64,000 nucleotides of DNA from Flavisolibacter nicotianae. Its GTDB lineage: Bacteria > Bacteroidota > Bacteroidia > Chitinophagales > Chitinophagaceae. The stretch spans positions 62,001 to 126,000 of the forward strand of contig NZ_RBCI01000014.1 in assembly GCF_003628535.1 (NCBI RefSeq), in the 5' to 3' direction. A program made the translations under genes and the position numbers. Below the pieces are notes generated by a model. It saw only the letters and a list, made by a program, of their open reading frames with translations, was not told the origin of the DNA and did not search any database. Positions 18,329-28,400 of this stretch are shown here, piece after piece (the first letter of the stretch is position 1; each line of letters starts with the position of its first letter).

Positions 18329-18802
18329 ATGACCAGAGAGGAAAAATTTATGCGGGAAGCCATACAGCTTTCGAAAGCCGGCAGCGACGCCAACGAAGGC
18401 GGACCGTTTGGCTGTGTGATTGTCAAGAATGACGAGATCATCGGGAGAGGAAACAACAAAGTGCTCCTGACCAACGACCCTACCGCTCATGCAGAAGTCG
18501 TTGCCATCCGCGATGCCTGTCGAAAACTGGGCAGCTTCCAGCTCGACGACTGCGAGGTCTATACATCCTGCGAACCCTGCCCCATGTGCCTTGGCGCCCT
18601 GTACTGGGCTCGCCCCAAAATCATCTACTTTGCCAATAACCGAAAGGATGCTGCCGACATTGGTTTCGATGATTCACTGATCTACCAGGAAGTTTGCACC
18701 CCGCTTTCGGAACGAAAAATCCCCATCGAGTCGATTGGCCGCGACGAAGCCCTCCGCGTGTTTCGCGAATGGCAGGCCCGCGGCGACAAATTTGTTTACT
18801 AG
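18329..18802 (+). CDS. guaD: guanine deaminase (CDA-fold nucleoside/nucleobase deaminase)
   Basis: 157 residues. The zinc site HAE (PTAHAEVVAIRDAC) and PCPMC (SCEPCPMCLGALYWARP) are both present, with the catalytic Glu in HAE. Specific stretches (GGPFGCVIVK, DDCEVYTSCEPCPMCLG, GFDDSLIY) and the conserved final aromatic (DKFVY) match the B. subtilis GuaD type of cytidine-deaminase-fold guanine deaminase, which converts guanine to xanthine in purine salvage. Other family members, such as tRNA adenosine deaminase TadA, lack this C-terminal extension. It is transcribed divergently from the FAD/Fe-S oxidase and followed 57 bp later by the broken flavin oxidoreductase gene. Confidence 0.88.
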   Translation: MTREEKFMREAIQLSKAGSDANEGGPFGCVIVKNDEIIGRGNNKVLLTNDPTAHAEVVAIRDACRKLGSFQLDDCEVYTSCEPCPMCLGALYWARPKIIYFANNRKDAADIGFDDSLIYQEVCTPLSERKIPIESIGRDEALRVFREWQARGDKFVY

Positions 18803-19923
<1,121 letters not shown>

Positions 19924-19924
19924 A

Positions 19925-20047
19925 GGATAGTAGGATATTGGGATATTTGATATTGAGATAGTGGAATAATGAATTACTCATTTCCTAACCTTCATTAACC
20001 CACCAATTTCATAACCAAATAAGCCATTATCCTACTATCTCAATCTC
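19925..20047. repeat. inverted pair of 7/8-nt-period AT-rich arms
   Basis: The left arm (19925-19964) is built of ggatagta, ggatattg, ggatattt and gatattg units. The right arm (20027-20047), reverse-complemented, closely matches the left arm's GAGATAGT-GGATAAT segment. The spacer is about 60 bp. It lies between convergent genes and may also act as a terminator. Confidence 0.6.
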
Positions 20048-20064
20048 TTAAGAACGCCTGTCTT

Positions 20065-20547
20065 TCACTGTGCCGTATCTTCCTTCTTTTTGTCTTTTTT
20101 GAAGATGCTGAAAATCTTGTCCACGAATTTCCGGAGTCCTTTGCGATCCTTTTTTTCTTTTACCACCAACGTATCCGGGGCTTTGATCTCCGGCTTGGGT
20201 GGTTCTTTTTTGGCCACAGTGTCGCCGGGCACGGCATATAGCACGGAGGAATAAATGAGTTTATGCTGCTCATTGTCCTTCCACACCGGCTGCGACGGGT
20301 TGGGAATGAAAATGCCTTTATCCATCAGGCCCTGGACGACATTGGGAATTTGTTTGGCTGTTTGCCAGGTTTTCCCGTCGGTTGTAACAAAAAGGTAGTC
20401 TTTGTTGGCCGAATCGAAATATACATTGGCTCTTGGGTAGTAATAATACTGCGGTTGCAGGGTTACCGGCTTTTTCTCCTCTTTTTTTTCATTGTTGCAG
20501 GCAAGCAAAATAAGCAGGGAAAAAAGCAAAAGGAAACGTGGGTTCAT
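20065..20547 (-). CDS. small lipoprotein
   Basis: 160 residues. The N-terminus MNPRFLLLFSLLILLACNN has a lipobox (LLAC), so the protein should be lipidated and facing the periplasm or outside. The middle (YYYYPRANVYFDSANKDYLF, TTDGKTWQTAKQIP, VWKDNEQHKLIYSSVLYAVPGD) has no family I recognise. The C-terminus is strongly basic (KKDRKGLRKFVDKIFSIFKKDKKKED). It starts 32 nt downstream of the first kinase gene and is the last gene of the kinase/FHA/SEDS locus, so a role at the envelope in that system is likely but unproven. Confidence 0.75.
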   Translation of the reverse strand: MNPRFLLLFSLLILLACNNEKKEEKKPVTLQPQYYYYPRANVYFDSANKDYLFVTTDGKTWQTAKQIPNVVQGLMDKGIFIPNPSQPVWKDNEQHKLIYSSVLYAVPGDTVAKKEPPKPEIKAPDTLVVKEKKDRKGLRKFVDKIFSIFKKDKKKEDTAQ

Positions 20548-20579
20548 GCCAACAGGTATTCAAATGCCATTCCACAACC

Positions 20580-22484
20580 TTACCGCGGCTGTGTATTCAG
20601 GTTCAATTCGTCGAGCAGCTTGCGGGCCGTGGTATCGCCGCCATTGGCTGCCTGTGATAGCAGCTGCCTTGCTTTGTCCACGTCTTTGGTGTAGCTGCAC
20701 TGGTTATAATTGTTGATCTGCAGCCAGGCCGGGTTTTCGGCAAAGAGGTAAAGCACACCCAGCGTCCGTTTTGCCGGGAGGTAGCCGGCATCGCTTGCCT
20801 TCATCAGCAGGGACAAGGCCTGTGTGCAATTCACCGAGGGATTTTTTCCCTGCAGGCCATAATTCCCTGCCTGGTAAAGTGCCTCCGGCACGTTGAACGT
20901 CGACAAAAAATTATAGATCGTCAGGGCTTCTTCCATCTGGTTGGTGCGTACATAGCCCGCTGCCAAGGTAAGCTGGGTTTTGATCTCGTCCTGTGTGGGT
21001 TCGCGGTTTTGCTGCTGTTGTTGTCTTGCATTCCATTCGTCGGCCGTCAGCAGGTTGTCTTTGCGCAGCCAGCCTTTTGAAGTTTGCCCGCGGCTGTTGG
21101 TAAACTCCGTGTACACAAAACCGTTTTGATCTTCATAGGCGGTGATTGGGTCGCCTTTAGAAAGAAATGCATTGCGCTTCGTGGAGGCATCGGGCTCGTT
21201 GTGAAAATAGGTTTTATCCGCGCTGACCCTGTATTCGCCAATCGCCACATTTTGTTTCGGCTGCGTAACCGGGTTGCTTGCCACCTCCTTCTTTTCTTCG
21301 GGTTCTTTCGGTTTTGTGTTCGACCTGATCAGCGCATAGGCAAGACCACTGGCAACCAGCAAGGTAAAAAGGAAAGCTAGGATCCAGGCTGAATTGCGTC
21401 GCGTGTTGCCCCCGTAATCGTCCTGGCCCGGGTAGCGTTCCGCGCCGGCCGTTACGGGCTGAGGCAGCGGCTGCGAACGCAACCGCACCAACTCGGCATC
21501 TTTTGCGGCGAGCTGTTGCTGTAGTTGCTGTTTTTCTTTCAGCAGTTTTTCGGCCTGGTACTGCCAGGGGTTGTGCTCGGTCAGCACTTCGGCACGGTAA
21601 GTTCCCACGCTGCTTGTCAAAATATGATTGTGCAGTTCGATGCCGTTGGCAAAACGTTCCTGTGGTTTTTTGCGCAGGCAACGATAGATTAGACTGAGAA
21701 GCCACTCTGGCACCTGCATTTCTTTTTCTTTTTTCTCCGGGCTCCAGCTATCCGGCAGATGCTGGCGGCGCAGGTCTTTCAGGTCGGGCGGTGTTTGATC
21801 GAGGTGCGCCAGCATCACCATGTTCCGTGCCGACTCGCTGTTGTCTTTCAGCGGAAAGGGCACCTGTCCTGCCAGCAGTTCAAAAAGGATCACACCAAAT
21901 CCGTACACGTCTGTTTGAAAAAGAAGCTGCCCTTCGCTTTGTTCCGGGGCCATGAATTCGATGGCGCCTGCATGACGCAGTGAAGTACGCCGCTGCTCAT
22001 CACTCATTGCGGCCAGGCCGAAATCGAGCAGCATGTAGTTGCCGGTGTGCTTGTTGAACTTGACGTTGTTGCTTTTGATGTCGCCGTGTTTGACATCGAG
22101 CCTGTGGCAGTGCGCCAGCGCATTGGAAAGCTGGATGGTGAAAACAGGATCATGCGGCGGCTTGAGCAGATCTTCCAGGTCGGGCCCCTCAATGAATTCC
22201 ATTTCAATAAAGGGAAAGGAACCCGAATCGGTAAAACCGTGATTAAGAATCTTAACGACGTTCGGGTTGGGCTCTTCGTTGACCTTTTTCAGCTTCCGCA
22301 CCTCGTTTTGAAATGATACATAAGCTTTATCCTGTTCGCTTTCGCTGTAGATAGGCGTCGGCAACAGTTTGACTGCCGTGATGATTTCTCCGATCCGCTT
22401 TGCTTTGTACACCGAGCCCTGGCCCCCTGTCTTCAGGGCACCCATATTTTCCAGTCCTTCCGTAATAGTGAACACTTTCGCCAT
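20580..22484 (-). CDS. transmembrane Ser/Thr protein kinase with SH3-like sensor region
   Basis: 634 residues. The kinase domain (~10-290) has the glycine loop TGGQGSVYK, Lys39, the catalytic loop HGDIKSNN (Asp135, non-RD type), DFG at 154-156 and APE at 179-181. A coiled coil (~310-338, LLKEKQQLQQQLAAKDAELVRLR) leads to one membrane segment at 366-386. The extracytoplasmic part has an SH3-like domain (~416-478, ending SKGWLRKDNL) and a C-terminal Sel1/TPR-like helical region with ALSLLMKASDAGYLPAKRTLGVLYL. The layout matches receptor-type Hanks kinases that sense envelope signals. It shares a 159-bp near-identical tract with the neighbouring kinase gene. Confidence 0.9.
   Translation of the reverse strand: MAKVFTITEGLENMGALKTGGQGSVYKAKRIGEIITAVKLLPTPIYSESEQDKAYVSFQNEVRKLKKVNEEPNPNVVKILNHGFTDSGSFPFIEMEFIEGPDLEDLLKPPHDPVFTIQLSNALAHCHRLDVKHGDIKSNNVKFNKHTGNYMLLDFGLAAMSDEQRRTSLRHAGAIEFMAPEQSEGQLLFQTDVYGFGVILFELLAGQVPFPLKDNSESARNMVMLAHLDQTPPDLKDLRRQHLPDSWSPEKKEKEMQVPEWLLSLIYRCLRKKPQERFANGIELHNHILTSSVGTYRAEVLTEHNPWQYQAEKLLKEKQQLQQQLAAKDAELVRLRSQPLPQPVTAGAERYPGQDDYGGNTRRNSAWILAFLFTLLVASGLAYALIRSNTKPKEPEEKKEVASNPVTQPKQNVAIGEYRVSADKTYFHNEPDASTKRNAFLSKGDPITAYEDQNGFVYTEFTNSRGQTSKGWLRKDNLLTADEWNARQQQQQNREPTQDEIKTQLTLAAGYVRTNQMEEALTIYNFLSTFNVPEALYQAGNYGLQGKNPSVNCTQALSLLMKASDAGYLPAKRTLGVLYLFAENPAWLQINNYNQCSYTKDVDKARQLLSQAANGGDTTARKLLDELNLNTQPR
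22011..22169. repeat. near-identical tract shared with second kinase gene, copy 1
   Basis: These 159 bases, covering the catalytic loop and DFG region, match 23770-23929 base for base except for one inserted base in the other copy. Flanking kinase sequence diverges clearly on both sides. Confidence 0.9.
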
Positions 22485-22752
22485 TGCGTAAATTTAACGC
22501 TCTGCCGAATACTGCCGTTGTTCAGCGAGAGGAATTAACAGCGAGACCGCAGGTTTTACCCAAACGGAGATGTAAAGAGGCCGACCGGACGTTTTCCCGG
22601 CAGGAACGGCAGAATGTATTTCTCCGCAAAAATGTTTGGTCTACATAAAATATTTTGTCCGCATCTGCGACTTGCCACAACAGGAACCTGTGCAAACGGC
22701 AGCGTTTTGCAGGGGCAATTCAACAGCACGAACAGCGGATGCGCAACACAAG

Positions 22753-24244
22753 TCAGCGCCTGTCGGCTGCCTGGTCGTGGACAGTCGTATCTTTTTTCGC
22801 GGGTTTTTCTTTCAAGAACTTTTCTACTGCTTTTTCGGGATTTACCGGCGTTGTTTCTTCCGGTGTTTTTTTCTCGTCTGTCGCCGCATCTTCTGGCAGA
22901 CCTTCGTCGGTGCTCTGCTTCTCTGTGCCATCTTTTGCAACCGAGTCGGCTGCCTGTTTTTTCTTTTGCTCTTTTAGCTGCCGCTTGGCAGCACTCTTGT
23001 TTTCCGAAACCACCGAGGTGATTTGCTCACGGGTTGCGGAAGCCGTATCTCCGGCCGGGTAGGATTCTGTAGCCGTTGTGTTTGTACCTGCCACAGCCGA
23101 ACGATGAAAAACCCAACCGTAAACCGCCAGCCCCGTGGCAAGGAACAACAAGGTCAGTACCGTAGCGAAGGCCGACCTGGAAACCGTTTTTCGTTCGGTG
23201 CCACCGTCTGTGTCCAGCACCGGTTGCCGGCGCAATTCTTCCAGCTCCCGGTCCTGCCGCGCCACGATGGCTTTCAGGTCCTGCACTTCGTAATTCTTTT
23301 CGGCCATTGCCGACTGCCACCGGGAATCCTCCGTTCGCACAAGGCCCGCCACTTCGGCAGTAAAGAGCCGGTGATGTGTGATAAACTCGTGCAGGTCCTC
23401 GCCGTTGGCAAAGCGGTCTTCGGGCCTTTTCTGCAGGCATTTTCCAATCAGGTTAAGGAGCCATTCGGGCACCTGCATTTCCAGCGCCTTTTTTTCTTCC
23501 GGCCAACCAGGCGGCAGCATCGAAGCCCGAAGGGAAAGCAGGTCGGGTGGCGTCGCTTCCATGTGGGCTACCATCACTTTATTCCGTGCCGTTTCACTGT
23601 TGCCGTCAAGCGGGAAGGGCACCCGGCCGGCCAGCATTTCAAACAACACGATGCCAAAGCTGTATACATCGGTCCCGAAAAACATTTTGCCTTCGTTCTG
23701 TTCCGGTGCCATGAATTCGATGGCTCCCGCATGTCGAAGGGAGGTACGCCGCTCCTCGTCGGAAAGCATGGCCAGGCCGAAATCGAGCAGCATGTAGTTG
23801 CCGGTGTGCTTGTTGAACTTGACGTTGTTGCTTTTGATGTCGCCGTGTTTGACATCGAGCCTGTGGCAGTGCGCCAGCGCATTGGAAAGCTGTGATGGTG
23901 AAAACAGGATCATGCGGCGGCTTGAGCAGGTCGCAAAGATCCGGGCCGTCGATGTATTCCATTTCGATAAAGGGAAACCCTCCGGTTTCGCTGATGCCAT
24001 AGCTTAGCAGCTTTACCACGTTTGGATTGGGCTCTTCGGCCACCCGCTGCAGCTTTTTGACTTCGTTGACAAAATCGCGGTAATGCTTGTCGTCTTCGCT
24101 TTGCGAAAAAACGGGTGTTGGCAGGAGTTTGATGGCGGTGATGATCTCTCCCACTCGCCGTCCTTTGTAAACAGAACCCTGTCCGCCGGTACGGATGGCG
24201 CCCATGTTCTCTAAACCCTCGGTGATCGTAAACACTTTTGACAC
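22753..24244 (-). pseudogene. second transmembrane Ser/Thr protein kinase, frameshifted
   Basis: Starting at GTG 24244, the first frame gives SKVFTITEGLENMG, the glycine loop TGGQGSVYKGRR and a normal N-lobe up to HDPVFTI. One extra base near 23893, compared with the paralog, shifts the frame, and the rest (QLSNALAHCHRLD, HGDIKSNN, DFGLAML, FMAPEQ) continues in another frame. Corrected, it would have ~496 residues. After the kinase comes a coiled coil (NYEVQDLKAIVARQDRELEELR), a membrane segment (FATVLTLLFLATGLAVYGWVF) and a charged, low-complexity tail rich in K, E and T without an SH3 domain. The lesion lies in the tract shared with kinase 1, so a recombination or assembly artefact is plausible. 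Confidence 0.85.
23770..23929. repeat. near-identical tract shared with first kinase gene, copy 2
   Basis: 160 bases identical to 22011-22169 apart from one extra base at about 23893, which breaks the reading frame. Confidence 0.9.
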
Positions 24245-24276
24245 GTCGCTTCGTTTTTATAGGTTAGAATAACAAT

Positions 24277-24430
24277 GATATTGGATATTCGAAATTCGAT
24301 ATTTGAAAGTCGCTTATTGCCTAAGTGGCACCGCGTAAACGGTATCAAAAGAATATTATCCCGTCTAGCACAATCCCAATATCGAATATCCTAATATCTA
24401 CTATCTCAATATCTACTATCTCAATCTCGT
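24277..24430. repeat. inverted pair of heptad-period arms
   Basis: The left arm 24277-24311 is gatattg, gatattc, gaaattc, gatattt, gaaagtc. The right arm, from about 24379, repeats caatatc, gaatatc, taatatc and tactatc units, the reverse complement in character. The spacer is about 65 bp. It lies between the FHA gene and the second kinase gene, and the right arm runs into the FHA gene's 3' end. Confidence 0.65.
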
Positions 24431-25209
24431 TCCACGTAACTGAACTGCAGCAAGGCCGATTCGCCCAAAACAATCTGGTCGCCTTCCTGCAAATGATGGC
24501 CAATATGAGTCGACTGCAGGCGAAGCACGTCGCCGCTGCCTGTCTGCACTTTGATCTTGTTGCGCGGCGGTATGCCCCCTTCATCGGCATACAGGAAAAA
24601 GCCACCAACCTCCTTATTCCACTCAATGTGCGCATGCTGGCGGCTGATGTATTTGTTGCTGCTGTTCTGGCTTGCCGAAGAAAAAGCAATGTCATTTTCA
24701 CGCAGAAACCCTTCCGCCGTCTGCACACGTTTTTCCCGGCCGATACAGACTTTGCCGCCTTTGCTCGTCAGGATGTACAGCTCTTTTTCGGCTTCCCCGC
24801 TTGCCACCCGCAGGTAAGCCGTGGTGGGCGTCGTCAGTGTCGGTTGCTTTCGGGTAGAAACATGCAGGGCTACCGGCAAGTCCTTTGCCTTGATCGCCTC
24901 CGCCGGCAATGCAGGCACGAACAAAAGTTCCAGTGCCGCGTTGTGCGGTAATTGAAGCGCATAATCATCGGCAATGCGCTGCACCTCTTCCTCCCTGAAC
25001 TTGTCCGGCTGGTCCAGGTACACGGACGCTTCGTACAGGTGTTTTTCCTCATCGGTTGGCGATAGAAACAGTTGCAGACCTTTGATGTTCACGCCTTCGC
25101 CTCCCTCCCATTTTTGCAACTGGTCTTTAATGAATTGCAACAAGCCATGCCGGATCGTTTTGACATCCGGGGCCGATGCTTCGCCTTTTTGTTTAAACAA
25201 ATCGAACAT
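24421..25209 (-). CDS. FHA-domain protein
   Basis: 262 residues. The C-terminal ~100 residues form a forkhead-associated domain: VCIGREKRVQ (GR), NKYISRQHAHIEWN (the SRQHA phosphothreonine-binding core), then GDQIVLGESALLQF. The N-terminal half (QFIKDQLQKWEGGEGV...LQLFLSPTDEEKHLYEASVYL) has no family I recognise. FHA domains bind phosphothreonine made by Hanks kinases. With two kinases downstream and a PP2C and SEDS-transpeptidase upstream, it is the likely phospho-reader of this locus, comparable with FhaB in Actinobacteria. It is 224 bp after the SEDS gene and 176 bp before the second kinase. Confidence 0.88.
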   Translation of the reverse strand: MFDLFKQKGEASAPDVKTIRHGLLQFIKDQLQKWEGGEGVNIKGLQLFLSPTDEEKHLYEASVYLDQPDKFREEEVQRIADDYALQLPHNAALELLFVPALPAEAIKAKDLPVALHVSTRKQPTLTTPTTAYLRVASGEAEKELYILTSKGGKVCIGREKRVQTAEGFLRENDIAFSSASQNSSNKYISRQHAHIEWNKEVGGFFLYADEGGIPPRNKIKVQTGSGDVLRLQSTHIGHHLQEGDQIVLGESALLQFSYVERD

Positions 25210-25433
25210 ACTGATGGTGGTGATTTTGTTTTATTCTTATTCAAGAAACAGTCCAGATTTTGAAACCCGGCCCTCAATCCTCTAAGAGTCACGCAGCACT
25301 TCCACAACCCTCGCTTTGACAAGCCCCTTCACGGCCCATGTTTGTCTGCCAACTGAGGCTTTTTGTTTTTTTGTCCCGGCGACAAACTATCGGTTTAGCT
25401 TCCGTTGCGTCGCACCTTTCAACGTCCAGAACG

Positions 25434-28400
25434 CTATTGGGCAGGCAACGTTACTGGCTGAGCCTGGCCTTGTACGGCAGCCGGTCCTGCTTTGGAGGGC
25501 TGTGCCGTTTCAAAACTCCGGATGTAACCGTACTTCTGCAAAACCGGGATAACATGTGTACCGGCGAGACGGACCGCCACGCTGGACCCTTTGGTTTTTT
25601 CGATGCGGACACAAACAACCACGTGCCCGGTTCCCTTGTTTTTTGGGGCAAAAAATACATACCATCCGTCGTTGATGCGTTCGCCTTTGAGGATACGTTC
25701 CGGCGTACCGGTTTTCCCCGCAACCGTAAACCCGCCCAGCTTATCTTTCTTGTTGGCACTTTGCTCTTTCATGTATTTCGTCATCAGCGCGGCTGCCTGC
25801 GGCTCTTTCAGCAGCGGAACGCCCTGTTCCGGTGCCAGCGTCGAGTCGCTTATTTTCATCACGTACCGGTTGTGCATCATGGTGCCGCCGTTGGCAATCG
25901 CCGATGCCACACGTGCCATGGCAGCCGGTGTGGCAATCAGTTCGCCCTGCCCCCAGGCCATGCCCGAGATTCCGCGGCCACGGGTGCGGTGAATGTCATT
26001 GGGATTGTAAGAGCGGATGCTGGTAAATTCTGTCTTGCGCCAGATGGACTTCCACCGCTCCCACTGTTCGGGGTTGTTCATGTTGCCGTCGTAATAGTAG
26101 CCGCCCACACCCCGAAGGAAAAGACCGGCCTTCAGGTAGATATCACCCATTTCCTCTTCGAGCCGGAATTCGTTCGCCAGGCGAATGAAGAAGGGGTTGT
26201 TTGATTTAACAATGCCGCGTTCGATGTTGATATTACCGGTTTCGTCCGGCTCTTCGCTGCGGGTGCGGATCAGGTCTCCCGGCCGAACCAAAATCGTCTT
26301 GGTTGCTGCGGCCAGTCCCAGTTTGTTAAATGCCGCGGAAGCCGTGATCAGTTTGGCCGTAGAACCGGGTTGCGACGCATAGGTAAACCCGATGTCCCTT
26401 GTGCTGAGCAGGTAGGGCAAACGGTTCAGTTCCGCATTGGTCAGGCTCATCCGCTCCGGGTCGTTCACCGGTGGTGCCGGGTACATGGCCGATGCCAGCA
26501 CATCACCCGTATTGTCTTCCATCACCACGACCGAAATCCGGCTGTTCTTCAGCGTATCGAGTGTTTGCAGCGACTGTTGCAACTGGGTTTGCAAGCCTGC
26601 GTCCATGGTCAATTGCACATCGCGGTTTCGTTCCTTGAACTTTTCCACTTCGGCGCTGTTGATGCCGGCAAGCAGCAGGGGTGCCAGGGCACTGAAGTCA
26701 CGCTTGGCCACCTGCATTTCCACTTCCGTTCGGGGCAAAAAGCGGTTTTCGCGGAAGCGGCTTGCCCTGACGGCAAACTTGGTTTCCGGTGCCGGGAAGC
26801 CTCTCAGTTCGGCCATGTGCTCGTATTCGGCAAAATAGCCATTGGGACTTCCCATAAAAGCGCCGGTATTCATATCACCAACCCAGAAAAACATCGACTC
26901 GTAAAACGGATAGTAGCGGTCGAGGCGCTTGTGCGCCAGCGACTGGAGCGCCGTCGGGTTCAGGCCGGCGGAGATCAGCGAGTCCTGCTGCTGCAAATAT
27001 TGTTGCGGGTTGCCGGTTGCCAGAACGCGGCCGTTCCGGTCGAGCAGGTTGCCGGCACCAATCCGGTTCATCAAAATTGCGATGCGGGGATTGTAACTGA
27101 ACATCCGTGCGCCACTGCGATCAGCAACCAATGCAGGCTGTACCACCCATTTGGAGGGGTTGAACAAATATTTTCCCACGCTGGCACCAAGCAGGCTCAC
27201 ACCGGCAATGGCGGCAAGCAGGGCAGGCATGATGTTGTGGTCCTGTTGCCTGGCAATGAATCGCATTTGCGCCGGCGAACCCTGGATGATGGAAGCCGAT
27301 AAAAGAAAGCCCGCCGCGACCATGTTGGCAATGAGCGAAGAACCGCCGTAACTCATAAACGGCAGCGAGACTCCCGATAGCGGCAGGGCGCCAACCGATC
27401 CTCCTGCGATCAGTAAAAATTGGACAAAGGTGCAGATGCCGATGCCGGCACAGAGGTAGAAAAGAAAGGGCGTTCCCGTTTGTCGCCCAATCAAAATAGA
27501 CCGGTGCAGGTAAAGCAGGAAGGCAATGAACACACAGATGATTCCCGCCCAGCCAAATTCTTCACCCATCGACGGCAGGATCATATCGGTGTGTGCTTCC
27601 GGGATGGTTTTGGCAAAGCCTTCGCCGATCCCCTGCCCCTGCACACCGCCACTGCTCATGGCCCAAAGGCCGTTGGCAATCTGGTCGCCGCCAAATACTT
27701 CGTTGTTCCAGGGATCCTGCCAGATCGCTTTACGGTCTACCAGCCGCTGCACAGGACCGGGAAACGCTTTTTCGATGTAGGGAATTTTATCCAGTAACAG
27801 GAAGCCGGCCATCACGACCATAACCATGATTGCCGATTCGGCCAGTTGTTTTTTGACAAACAGGGTGAAAAGCACGAGCAGGCCAAGGGTGATGGCCGTG
27901 GCGAGGAGAACATTGTTGCCGGTCAGCCAGATGGTGCCGACATAAACGATGGCGGTTCCAACCGCGTAGGCAAAATCGCCCCGGGAAAAGGAAAACAGGA
28001 TGATGAATGTAAAACAAGCCACCATGGCCGGACCCAGGTCACCGAGAATAAGGAACAGTCCCAATGATGCCAGGATAGCGATCAGTGCAAAACCGAAAAA
28101 TTGCCAGCGCTTTTGCCAGCGGCCGTATTCGGAAATAAATTTTTCATTCGTGGCAAAATAGCCGGCCAGGAAAACCACGATCAGGAACTTTACAATCTCG
28201 CTGGGCTGAAAGCCAAACAGGTTTACTTTCACGCCGCTGCCTTCAGGGCCTGAACCAAACAAAATGGTGAGCAGCAAAAGTCCCATTGCCAAAACCGCCC
28301 AGGGCCAGCCGTTGGCCGCCTTGCTGTTGGTCCGGAAAAAGAAGAGACGGAACAAACCAGAATCGGTAGTAAACCGGCGCAGGTTGAACAACTGCAGGAT

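Noticed and set aside
20065-20547. Lipoprotein as a possible TssQ of a type VI system
   Set aside because: Only the lipobox is shared; no sequence motif links it to TssQ and it is 8 kb from the TssN/TssO-like pair.
26370-27302. Plus-strand frame of 310 codons within the SEDS-transpeptidase gene
   Set aside because: It lies fully inside the transpeptidase and SEDS coding region; its composition (rich in R, H, G, Q) is typical of an antisense shadow.
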